Positions 8,834 to 17,265 of a stretch of 64,000 bases of DNA are shown here, piece by piece. Position 1 is the stretch's first letter, and the number at the start of each line of letters is the position of its first letter. Position numbers and translations under genes: made by a program. Below the pieces are notes generated by a model. The model was not told the origin of the DNA. It did no database searches and saw nothing but the letters and a program-made list of their open reading frames with translations. The DNA is from Ascidiaceihabitans donghaensis (GTDB lineage Bacteria > Pseudomonadota > Alphaproteobacteria > Rhodobacterales > Rhodobacteraceae): positions 2,046,001 through 2,110,000 of the forward strand of contig NZ_OMOR01000001.1 of NCBI RefSeq assembly GCF_900302465.1, in the 5' to 3' direction.

Positions 8834-11800
8834 ATGCCTAAAACACCCCATATCGCCACGTCGCATGTCACCGTCAGCGGTGCCCCTGAAGGGTTCGATG
8901 CCCAGCTGATCCTGTCGGAGCTGGCCAAAGGGGCCGCCGTGGCCCATGTCGCCCGTGATGACAAGCGATTGGTGGCGATGCAGGACGCGCTAAGGTTCTT
9001 TGCGCCGGATGTTCCGGTCGTGGTGTTTCCGGGGTGGGATTGCCTGCCATACGATCGCGTATCTCCCAACGCCGACATTTGTGCACAGCGTATGGCCACG
9101 CTGGCGGGGTTGGCGCATGGTATGCCGGAACGTTTTGTGCTGTTGACCACATTAAATGCAGCGACCCAGCGGGTGCCCGCGCGCAACTTGCTGCGCGAAG
9201 CCGCATTTTCCGCCCGCGTCGGCGACCGTGTCGATGAAAAGGCATTGCGCCGCTTCTTGGTGCGGATGGGGTTTGTGCAAAGTCCAACGGTGATGGAACC
9301 CGGTGATTACGCCATTCGCGGCGGCATCATCGACATTTATCCCCCCGGTGATCTGGGGCCCATTCGTCTTGATCTGTTTGGCGATGTTCTGGACGGTGCG
9401 CGTCGCTTTGACCCTGCAACACAACGCACAACCGAAAAGCTGGACGTCATTGAACTTGCGCCAGTCTCAGAGGTGATTTTGGACGAAGCCGCCGTGACGC
9501 GCTTTCGCCAAAGCTACCGTTTGGAATTCGGGGCCGCAGGCACGGATGATCCGCTGTATGAGGCGATTTCGGCAGGCCGCAAGCACCAAGGTGCCGAACA
9601 CTGGCTGCCATTTTTCCATGACGAACTGGAAACCCTGTTCGACTACTTGCCCAACGCCACAATCACGCTGGACGATCAGCTGACAGGCGCACGGCTGGCC
9701 CGTTGGGACGGTATCGAAGACCAATATGAAACGCGCAAACTGGCGATGGACCATCGGTCCAAAAATGACAGCGTCTATAAACCTGCCAAACCCGAAGGGC
9801 TGTATCTGAACGATCTGGCGTGGGAAAGCGCATTGGTTGACCGCCGCGTGGTGCAATATTCGGTGTTGCAGCAAGCCACAGGACCGGGTGTCACTGACGC
9901 AGGAGGACGCATCGGGCGCAATTTTGCCCCCGAACGCCAACAAGAAAGTATAAGCCTTTTTGGTGCCTTAGCGGATCATATTAAAGCAAAAATGGGCCAA
10001 GGCCCAGTCGTGATCGCAAGCTACTCAGAAGGTGCGCGTGAACGTCTGGCAGGATTGATCGAAGACGAAGGCGTTGCCGAAGCGATACCGGAACCGAATG
10101 CCTCCCGTATCGGAAAGCGCGGCCTGCATCTGGTGGTTTGGGCGCTGGAGCATGGGTTTGAGACACCTGATCTGACGGTCATTTCCGAACAGGACGTTCT
10201 GGGCGATCGTTTGATCCGTCAGACCCGCAAGAAACGACGTGCTGAAAACTTTCTGACCGAAACCCAATCTTTGTCGCCGGGTGATTTGATTGTGCATGTG
10301 GACCACGGCATTGGCCGCTACATGGGTATGGAAGTTGTCACCGCTGCAGGTGCGGCCCATGAATGTCTGTTGCTGGAATATGCAGAGAATTCAAAGCTGT
10401 ATATGCCGGTCGAAAACATCGAATTGCTGTCGAAATACGGCCATGACGAAGGGCTGTTGGACCGCTTGGGTGGCGGAGCATGGCAGGCCAAGAAGGCCAA
10501 ACTAAAGGAACGCATCCGCGAGATGGCCGACAAGCTGATCCGCGTGGCTGCCGAACGCGCCTTGCGCAAAGCCCCTGTGTTAGAGCCGCCCCCGGGGATG
10601 TGGGACGCGTTTTCGGCGCGTTTTCCCTACACCGAAACCGACGATCAGTTGACGGCCATCGGCGACGTCATAGACGATTTGACCGGTGGATCCCCCATGG
10701 ACCGGCTGATCTGCGGCGATGTTGGATTTGGCAAAACCGAAGTTGCCATGCGCGCGGCCTTTGTCGCGGCGATGGCGGGCACTCAGGTGGCCATCATTGC
10801 GCCCACGACGTTGTTGGCACGGCAGCATTACAAATCCTTTGCAGAACGCTTCCGCGGCTTTCCGATCGAAGTGCGCCAACTGTCCCGCTTTGTCAGCGCA
10901 AAAGACGCAAACGCCACCCGTGACGGGTTGGCCCGTGGCACCGTGGATATTGTGGTTGGCACGCACGCTTTATTGGCAAAAACTGTACGGTTCAAAAATC
11001 TCGGGTTGTTGGTGATCGACGAAGAACAGAAATTCGGCGTCACCCACAAAGAGCGTCTTAAGCAGATGCGAACGGATATTCACGTGCTGACGCTGACCGC
11101 GACGCCAATTCCGCGCACACTGCAATTGTCGCTTACGGGTGTACGTGATCTGTCGATTATCGGAACGCCGCCCGTCGACCGCTTGGCCATCCGCACCTAT
11201 GTCAGCGAATTTGACCGCGTCACGATCCGCGAGGCGCTGTTGCGGGAACACTATCGCGGCGGGCAGTCTTTCTATGTGGTGCCCCGCATTTCGGACCTGC
11301 GCGAGATCGAAGAATTTCTGAAAGACCAGATGCCGGAACTGACCTACATCGTGGCCCATGGCCAGATGGCGGCTGGCGAATTGGACGATCGTATGAATGC
11401 GTTTTACGATGGAAAATACGACGTGCTGTTGGCCACAACAATTGTCGAATCCGGTTTGGACATCCCAACGGCCAACACCATGATCGTGCACCGCGCGGAC
11501 ATGTTTGGCTTGGCACAGCTGTACCAGATACGCGGACGGGTGGGGCGCTCCAAAACCCGCGCCTATGCCTACCTGACGACAAAACCACGCGCCAAGTTGA
11601 CTACCACGGCCGAAAAACGGCTGCGTGTCCTGTCATCACTGGACACGCTTGGGGCCGGCTTTACGCTGGCGTCACAGGATTTGGACATTCGCGGCGCAGG
11701 CAACCTGCTGGGCGAAGAACAATCAGGCCAGATGCGCGATGTGGGCTTTGAACTGTACCAGAACATGCTGGAAGAGGCGATTGCCAAGATACGGACCGGC

Positions 11801-12307
11801 CAGATGGAAGGTCTGTCCGAGACAGACGACCAATGGGCGCCGCAAATCAATCTGGGCGTGCCTGTTCTGATCCCCGAGGACTATGTGCAGGATCTAGACG
11901 TGCGTCTGGGCCTTTACCGACGTTTGTCGTCGCTTAGCACAAAGGTTGAACTGGAAGGTTTTGCGGCAGAATTGATTGACCGTTTTGGCCCGCTGCCCCG
12001 CGAGGTCAACACGCTGATGCTGATCGTGCGCATCAAAGCCATGTGCAAAAAGGCTGGAATCGCAAAGCTGGATGGTGGGCCAAAAGGGGCAACTTTGCAG
12101 TTTCACAACGACAAATTCGCATCTCCGCAAGGTTTGGTGGAGTTCATCGAAAACCAGCGCGGCTTGGCGAAGGTCAAAGACAACAAGATTGTCGTGCGCC
12201 GCGATTGGACAAAGGACGCCGACAAGATCAAAGGTGCGTTTTCAATCGCCCGCGATCTGGCGGAAAAAGTCGTCGAAGAGAAAAAGCGCAAAAAGACCAA
12301 AGTCTGA
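8834..12307 (+). CDS. mfd: Transcription-repair coupling factor Mfd
   Basis: This 1157-residue DNA translocase removes RNA polymerase stalled at lesions and recruits UvrA. Order of domains: UvrB-homology region (about 1-320, with FPGWDCLPYDR and RGGIIDIYPPG), RNA-polymerase interaction domain (about 460-540, beginning SLSPGDLIVHVDHGIGRYMG), and the RecG-like motor. The Walker A GDVGFGKTE is near residue 628, followed by DEEQ, the TATPIPRTL motif and QIRGRVGRS. The C-terminal TRCF domain follows. Length is normal for the family. The gene is convergent with the MFS gene, with a gap of only 7 bp. Confidence 0.98.
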   Translation: MPKTPHIATSHVTVSGAPEGFDAQLILSELAKGAAVAHVARDDKRLVAMQDALRFFAPDVPVVVFPGWDCLPYDRVSPNADICAQRMATLAGLAHGMPERFVLLTTLNAATQRVPARNLLREAAFSARVGDRVDEKALRRFLVRMGFVQSPTVMEPGDYAIRGGIIDIYPPGDLGPIRLDLFGDVLDGARRFDPATQRTTEKLDVIELAPVSEVILDEAAVTRFRQSYRLEFGAAGTDDPLYEAISAGRKHQGAEHWLPFFHDELETLFDYLPNATITLDDQLTGARLARWDGIEDQYETRKLAMDHRSKNDSVYKPAKPEGLYLNDLAWESALVDRRVVQYSVLQQATGPGVTDAGGRIGRNFAPERQQESISLFGALADHIKAKMGQGPVVIASYSEGARERLAGLIEDEGVAEAIPEPNASRIGKRGLHLVVWALEHGFETPDLTVISEQDVLGDRLIRQTRKKRRAENFLTETQSLSPGDLIVHVDHGIGRYMGMEVVTAAGAAHECLLLEYAENSKLYMPVENIELLSKYGHDEGLLDRLGGGAWQAKKAKLKERIREMADKLIRVAAERALRKAPVLEPPPGMWDAFSARFPYTETDDQLTAIGDVIDDLTGGSPMDRLICGDVGFGKTEVAMRAAFVAAMAGTQVAIIAPTTLLARQHYKSFAERFRGFPIEVRQLSRFVSAKDANATRDGLARGTVDIVVGTHALLAKTVRFKNLGLLVIDEEQKFGVTHKERLKQMRTDIHVLTLTATPIPRTLQLSLTGVRDLSIIGTPPVDRLAIRTYVSEFDRVTIREALLREHYRGGQSFYVVPRISDLREIEEFLKDQMPELTYIVAHGQMAAGELDDRMNAFYDGKYDVLLATTIVESGLDIPTANTMIVHRADMFGLAQLYQIRGRVGRSKTRAYAYLTTKPRAKLTTTAEKRLRVLSSLDTLGAGFTLASQDLDIRGAGNLLGEEQSGQMRDVGFELYQNMLEEAIAKIRTGQMEGLSETDDQWAPQINLGVPVLIPEDYVQDLDVRLGLYRRLSSLSTKVELEGFAAELIDRFGPLPREVNTLMLIVRIKAMCKKAGIAKLDGGPKGATLQFHNDKFASPQGLVEFIENQRGLAKVKDNKIVVRRDWTKDADKIKGAFSIARDLAEKVVEEKKRKKTKV

Positions 12308-12314
12308 TATTACT

Positions 12315-13520
12315 TCAGGCTTTGGTCGCAGCGTTGATGTCTCGCATCATAAATATGGCGGCAATGCCCAATACGATGATGGATCCCATCAAAGGGCGCG
12401 GTGTGCCATCGAACAGCAATCCGATGGGCGATGCGATCATCGCGGCAACCACCGTCGAAACAGACCCCACAACGGATGCGGCCATGCCTGCAATATGCCC
12501 CATGGGTTCCATTGCGATGGCGTTCAAATTGCCAACAGTCAGACCCGCTTGGCAAAACAGGAACAACTGCCAAACCAAAAAGATATAGAAATGCGAACTG
12601 CTGTCATTCCAAAGCAGTGCCAGCAAGATCGACGATAGCACCACCTGACATCCCAGCGTCCATGTCACCACCGCCTGCATGCCGACCCGCACCACAATGC
12701 GCGCATTCAGCAAACTGGCGCTGGCAGACAACAACGCAATTCCCCCGAAATACCAATGAAATGTATCGGCTGCGCCGTAGCCCACATCATAGATCGGCTG
12801 GATCATTGTCAGTGTTGCAAACAACATCGCCATCACCAAAGTCTGAACAATGATCGCACGCCGCACACCCGCATGGCGGGCCATTTCACCAATGGCCGAA
12901 AACAACAGGTTCAAGCGGATCGGGCGTCGTGCTGCGCGTGGCAAAGGTTCTTTCAAGCGCACCCCAAGCCAGAAAACGGTGATCACCGAGAACAAAATGA
13001 ACGCGCCAAAAATACTGCGCCAACCAGCAAGTGCGATAATGCCCGCCCCCATAGCCGGCGCAATCGCAGGCACAAGAATGAAAAGCGTCATCGCAAACGA
13101 CACGATGCGGGCCATTTCGCGGCCCTGATAGAGATCGCGAATGATAGCCAATGACACAATCCGAGGACCTGCAGCCCCGATCCCCTGTACAAACCGGGCC
13201 ACTAGCATCCATTCCAGTGAATGTGTCAGCCATGCGAAAGCTGCGGCCAGAATGTAGATAAAAGTTCCTGCATAAATTGCGGTTTTTCGCCCGTACGCAT
13301 CGGACAAAGGGCCTGCAAAGAATGTCCCAAACCCAAGCCCGCCCACGAAAGCTGTCAAAACCCAGGCAGCCCGTGCAGGGGCGTCAGGTGTAATCTCAGA
13401 TGCGATTTCGCGCATTCCGGGCAGCATAGCGTCAATCGAAAAAGCTGTTGTGGCGAACATGGCCGCCATCAGCATGACAAATTCGAAACGCCCAATGGAC
13501 TGATCTTGAGTGGTATTCAC
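12315..13520 (-). CDS. MFS multidrug/small-molecule exporter, Bcr/CflA-like
   Basis: This is a predicted 401-residue, 12-helix major facilitator transporter. The family loop motif is seen as GPLSDAYGRKTAIY between helices 2 and 3, and the RFVQGIGAAGPRIV stretch in helix 4 is typical of the 14/12-TM drug-proton antiporters Bcr and CflA. I prefer the GTG start at 13520 because the longer frame begins in a palindromic operator-like region and would use a TTG. Substrate is unknown. The inverted repeats directly upstream suggest control by a dimeric repressor, none of which is adjacent. Confidence 0.82.
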   Translation of the reverse strand: MNTTQDQSIGRFEFVMLMAAMFATTAFSIDAMLPGMREIASEITPDAPARAAWVLTAFVGGLGFGTFFAGPLSDAYGRKTAIYAGTFIYILAAAFAWLTHSLEWMLVARFVQGIGAAGPRIVSLAIIRDLYQGREMARIVSFAMTLFILVPAIAPAMGAGIIALAGWRSIFGAFILFSVITVFWLGVRLKEPLPRAARRPIRLNLLFSAIGEMARHAGVRRAIIVQTLVMAMLFATLTMIQPIYDVGYGAADTFHWYFGGIALLSASASLLNARIVVRVGMQAVVTWTLGCQVVLSSILLALLWNDSSSHFYIFLVWQLFLFCQAGLTVGNLNAIAMEPMGHIAGMAASVVGSVSTVVAAMIASPIGLLFDGTPRPLMGSIIVLGIAAIFMMRDINAATKA

Positions 13521-13540
13521 CAAAAACCTATACGAAAACA

Positions 13541-13573
13541 ATGACGCCAATATGCGTCATAGAAACTATGACG
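13541..13573 (-). promoter_or_regulatory. Tandem palindromic operator-like site upstream of the MFS gene
   Basis: Two overlapping inverted repeats share one half-site. ATGACGC (13541-13547) pairs with GCGTCAT (13554-13560). CGTCATAG (13555-13562) pairs with CTATGACG (13566-13573) across AAA. They lie 20-53 bp upstream of the chosen start. Their spacing suggests cooperative binding of a TetR- or MarR-type dimer; this is inference. Confidence 0.5.
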
Positions 13574-13645
13574 TAACACTTTATGGTTGAAAATGCCTAA
13601 ATGCGCCTTTCGCATAAACAACGCAGTTGACGTAGCGTCAGGGTG

Positions 13646-14287
13646 TTATCCGTTTTCGGCTTGCTGTGCAAAGTCCGCAATCACTTGCGCCCATAATTCA
13701 GGGGGCTGTGCGCCCGGTACAGCGTGCCGTCCACCCACAATAAAGGTCGGAACAGAATTCACGCCCATCTTCCGGCTGTGAGCGTCTCGATCACGAATGC
13801 TTTGCATATCTTCGTCTGTGTTCAACAGGCGTGTCACCACAGAGGCGTCCATTTCAATGCTGTCAGCAATGTCTGCCAATACCTCAAGATCGCCAATGTC
13901 GCGCGTGTCTGTGAAATACGCTTTGAACAATGCGGACACTGCAGCGGTTTGGCGCCCTTCAATCCCCGCCCAATGGATCAGGCGGTGTGCATTTATGGTG
14001 TTGGGGGTGCGTTTCATACCTTCAAAGTCGATAGCCACACCGGCCTTTTCAGCATTTTCCACCACTGGTGCATAGGCACGCACAGCGCCTTCTTTACCAC
14101 CAAATTTGCCCTCCAGATACGCACGACGGTCCATGCCATCCATCGGCATCTCCGGGTTCAGCTGAAAGGGATGCCATTCGATTTCGAACCGATGGTCGGG
14201 GTGCGCTTGCAAAGCTTTATCAAGATGGGCCTTGCCAATGAAACACCACGGGCAGATCGGGTCGGACATAATATCGAGTTTTATCAT
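13646..14287 (-). CDS. DsbA-family (FrnE-like) thioredoxin-fold oxidoreductase
   Basis: This 213-residue protein has the DsbA/2-hydroxychromene-2-carboxylate isomerase fold. The N-terminal sequence LDIMSDPICPWCFIGKAHLD carries a CPWC redox motif (about residues 12-15). The C-terminal GVNSVPTFIVGG supplies the conserved cis-proline. No signal peptide is present, so it is cytoplasmic, like FrnE and polyketide-type isomerases. I chose the ATG at 14287 (MIKLDIM); an alternative lies 9 bp upstream. The substrate is unknown. Confidence 0.85.
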   Translation of the reverse strand: MIKLDIMSDPICPWCFIGKAHLDKALQAHPDHRFEIEWHPFQLNPEMPMDGMDRRAYLEGKFGGKEGAVRAYAPVVENAEKAGVAIDFEGMKRTPNTINAHRLIHWAGIEGRQTAAVSALFKAYFTDTRDIGDLEVLADIADSIEMDASVVTRLLNTDEDMQSIRDRDAHSRKMGVNSVPTFIVGGRHAVPGAQPPELWAQVIADFAQQAENG

Positions 14288-14340
14288 GCAGAACACTTAT
14301 CCGGTGTCGCCTGAATAGACCAGAGCACAGGGCGCCTGAC

Positions 14341-15864
14341 CTATGTCACAGTTTGTTGTGCAAACAGATCGCGCAGGGCATTGCGTTTGATCTTGTTGTT
14401 CGCGCCAGTGGGCAACGCATCAATCTGGATGTAAATGCGCGGCTGCTTGTAGCGTGCCAGACTGTGCGCCGCGTGGTCTTTTATCACATCCGGATCCAAA
14501 GGCGTTGCCGCTGTGTAGTAGGCGGCGATCACAAACGTGTCTTGTTTCACCTCGACCGCGACACATCCCACAGATAACACGCCCTTTACCTGCATCAACA
14601 CGTGTTCGACCTCCAACGGGGACACACGGTGGCCGCCAGCGTTCATCATGTCATCGCGGCGGCCCAAATAGGTGATTTGGTCATCAGCGTTCATCAGTCC
14701 CTGATCACCTGTCAAAAACCAGTCCCCTTGCATTTTGGATGCCGTTTCATCGGGATCGCCCAGATACCCCAGCATCAAGCCTGGGTCACTTTTATGTACA
14801 GCTATGGTGCCTTCCACACCCAATGGGACGGGGCCGTCAGCATCCAGTATAGCCACGCGGCGTCCCACTTGCGGGCGCCCTAAACTGTCATTTGTGGCCG
14901 GTGCAGTCGGACATGCAGACAAGAACGTCGAACACTCCGACATGCCGTAGGCCTCAAAGATATCACAGCCTGTGGTGTCGACCCAGCGTTGACGCACACG
15001 ACCCGGCAGCTTTTCCCCGGCACTCAAACCATGCCGTAAAGTCGGTAGGTTAATTCTACCATCTGGCTTCAAAAGCTGCCTGTAAACACCTGGTGCGGCT
15101 GCAAAAATTGTAGCCTCGTGGCGTTCCAGAAGCATCGGTAAGTCAGACGCTGCCGTTTCAGGGGCGGGAATGATTGCCGTGGCCCCGATTGTCCACGGAT
15201 CCATCAAACCTGTGCCCAATGTGTATGTCCAATTAAAGGCGCCGGCATGCAAAACCCGGTCATTGGCCTGCAATCCGTACCATCCGTCAAACATCATCTG
15301 CCGGGCCCAGATTGCACGGTGCGCATGTGCCACGGCACGCGGGCGTCCCGAAGTGCCGGAGGTATAAATCACATATCCCAATCGATTTGGATCGCCCAAA
15401 TGATACGGTGTGCGGGGCATGTCCCGAAAAGTGCGCAACAGGTCGACATCGACGCAATTTTCAATATCGGGACACGCGACGTCGGGCGCACGTATTACAA
15501 GCTTTGGATCAAGTTCCTTTATGATCGGGGCGACTTCGTGCGTGGTCAGTGCGGCAGAGGTTGGCACAGGCACCAAACCCGCAGCCAAAGCCCCCAAATA
15601 GGCCAATGGAAAATCAACCGTATTGCCCAAACGCATCAGGATTTTATCACCGGGGGTCGCACCAAGGCCCAATAGACCGGACGCCGTGCCCAAAACCGCG
15701 CGTTCAAGCTGTGCGTAGGTCCAGTCATGGGCGGTCCCGTCACCCGCCAAAACACGCAATGCCAACTTGTCAGGATGTTCGCCCGTCTGTGCAAGCACGT
15801 ATGCCGCCATATTGAACGGCGCAGGGCAGGGCGGCAAAGTGCCTTTTTCGAATATTGACATCAT
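14341..15864 (-). CDS. AMP-forming acyl-CoA synthetase (benzoate-CoA ligase-like)
   Basis: This 507-residue adenylate-forming enzyme activates a carboxylic acid to its CoA thioester. The phosphate-binding motif is YTSGTSGRPRAVAHAH (about residues 168-183). The A5 motif YGMSECSTF, the hinge region LGRRDDMMNAGGHRVSPLEVE and the catalytic C-terminal lysine in GANNKIKR are all visible. The FNWTYTLGTGLMDPW stretch resembles benzoate/aryl-CoA ligases, so an aromatic or short acid is plausible but unproven. It is transcribed divergently from an XRE-cupin regulator whose longest frame begins on the same CATG, which suggests local regulation. Confidence 0.85.
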   Translation of the reverse strand: MMSIFEKGTLPPCPAPFNMAAYVLAQTGEHPDKLALRVLAGDGTAHDWTYAQLERAVLGTASGLLGLGATPGDKILMRLGNTVDFPLAYLGALAAGLVPVPTSAALTTHEVAPIIKELDPKLVIRAPDVACPDIENCVDVDLLRTFRDMPRTPYHLGDPNRLGYVIYTSGTSGRPRAVAHAHRAIWARQMMFDGWYGLQANDRVLHAGAFNWTYTLGTGLMDPWTIGATAIIPAPETAASDLPMLLERHEATIFAAAPGVYRQLLKPDGRINLPTLRHGLSAGEKLPGRVRQRWVDTTGCDIFEAYGMSECSTFLSACPTAPATNDSLGRPQVGRRVAILDADGPVPLGVEGTIAVHKSDPGLMLGYLGDPDETASKMQGDWFLTGDQGLMNADDQITYLGRRDDMMNAGGHRVSPLEVEHVLMQVKGVLSVGCVAVEVKQDTFVIAAYYTAATPLDPDVIKDHAAHSLARYKQPRIYIQIDALPTGANNKIKRNALRDLFAQQTVT

Positions 15865-15928
15865 GTCTTTCAGCTACCGCGAAGCCCAAGCCGTTGCAAG
15901 GCAGCCCCGTGCCGCCTATACACCTGTT

Positions 15929-16555
15929 ATGACAGGCAAAGACCCAAAATCATTGATCCAGATCGCCCGCCAAAGTGGTACGACGGAAATCGCCGAACCT
16001 TTGGATTTGGGGGCGCGTGTGCGCGAATTGCGCAAAGCCCGCGATTGGACATTGGAACAAGCCGCCGGACAAGCCGGACTTGCGCGCTCAACCCTGTCCA
16101 AAATTGAAAACGGCCAAATGTCTCCGACCTATGAAGCTTTGAAAAAGCTTGCCACAGGGTTGGAAATTTCGGTGCCACAGCTGTTTACGCCTCCTGCGCA
16201 AGGTCAGGTCGGCGGCCGTATGGCTGTCACCAAAAGCGGCGAAGGCAGTGCTCAGGTCACCACTACATACGAACATGAATTGCTGGGTGACATGCTGACG
16301 CAAAAGCAGATGTTGCCCTACCGCGCACGCGTTCGTGCCCGATCCATGGATGAGTTTGATGGCTGGGTGCGTCACGGCGGTGAAGAGTTCTTGTATGTGC
16401 TGACAGGGGTCATCAAGCTCTACACAGAATTTTACGAACCTGTCGAAATGCGTCGTGGCGACAGCGCCTATTACGATGCGTCTATGGGGCACAACGTGAT
16501 CTCGGTCAGCGACGAAGACGCGTCGATTTTATGGGTTACATCTTTGTCGTCGTGA
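15929..16555 (+). CDS. XRE-family transcriptional regulator with C-terminal cupin domain
   Basis: This protein of about 208 residues has an N-terminal helix-turn-helix (LGARVRELRKARDWTLEQAAGQAGLARSTLSKIENG, about residues 21-55) and a C-terminal cupin barrel (HGGEEFLYVLTGVIKLY ... GDSAYYDASMGHNV). Cupin-XRE regulators usually sense a small ligand of the adjacent pathway. I prefer ATG 15929; an in-frame ATG at 15863 would add 22 residues and overlap the start of the divergent acyl-CoA ligase. The 3' end overlaps the convergent aquaporin gene by 20 bp. Confidence 0.88.
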   Translation: MTGKDPKSLIQIARQSGTTEIAEPLDLGARVRELRKARDWTLEQAAGQAGLARSTLSKIENGQMSPTYEALKKLATGLEISVPQLFTPPAQGQVGGRMAVTKSGEGSAQVTTTYEHELLGDMLTQKQMLPYRARVRARSMDEFDGWVRHGGEEFLYVLTGVIKLYTEFYEPVEMRRGDSAYYDASMGHNVISVSDEDASILWVTSLSS

Positions 16556-17195
16556 ACAACGTTTTGAACGCTGCATGGGCGACGAAAACCGTCAAAATCT
16601 GCACCACAATGAATGCTGCGATGTGGCCGGGGTATATGCCTGCAAATGTGTCGCTGAACCCGCGTGCGATTGTGACCGCCGGATTTGCGAAGCTTGTGGA
16701 CGACGTGAACCAATAGGCACCAGTGATGTAAATCGCAACCAAAGTCGGCACGGCGTCCGGCTTGGACCGAAGCCCCCCGAAGATTACAAACAACAACCCG
16801 AACGTGGCGATTGCTTCTGATCCCCATTGCGCAACACCCGTGCGATGAAGAGTTTGCGAGGTTTGAAAAATACTTAGGTCAAACATGAAGTGTGTGGCCC
16901 AAACCCCTAGAATACCGCCAAAAATCTGCGTTGGGATGTATGCAACCGCAAGGGAAGTGTTAATTTCACCGCGCAAGAAAAACGCGAGTGTTACCGCAGG
17001 GTTAAAATGTGCGCCACTGATGGGGCCAAGCACTGTAATGATCACATACAGCATACACCCTGTCGCAATCGCATTGGCCAACAACGCAATTGCAGTGTTC
17101 CCGTCGGCCAATGCGGCGCCCATTATTCCAGAGCCCACGACGCCGATAAGCAACATCGCTGTGCCGAACGCCTCGGCCAATAATTTTTGTATCAA
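16536..17195 (-). CDS. MIP-family channel, AqpS-like aquaglyceroporin
   Basis: This 219-residue, six-helix channel has two NPA boxes: HFNPAVTLAF (about residues 63-72) and FANPAVTIARGFSDTFAGI (about 169-187). In the second, the residue after NPA is valine instead of the usual arginine of the selectivity filter. This is a feature of the AqpS group, which in rhizobia is linked to arsenic resistance operons. No ars gene is nearby, so arsenite or methylarsenic transport is inference only. The start is a TTG with a weak ribosome site. Confidence 0.85.
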   Translation of the reverse strand: MIQKLLAEAFGTAMLLIGVVGSGIMGAALADGNTAIALLANAIATGCMLYVIITVLGPISGAHFNPAVTLAFFLRGEINTSLAVAYIPTQIFGGILGVWATHFMFDLSIFQTSQTLHRTGVAQWGSEAIATFGLLFVIFGGLRSKPDAVPTLVAIYITGAYWFTSSTSFANPAVTIARGFSDTFAGIYPGHIAAFIVVQILTVFVAHAAFKTLFTTTKM

Positions 17196-17265
17196 TGTGT
17201 CGATCCATCTTGCATTTGATTGCGCTTATCCATGCGGTGTAACGGTGTTATGACGCAACTGCGGT

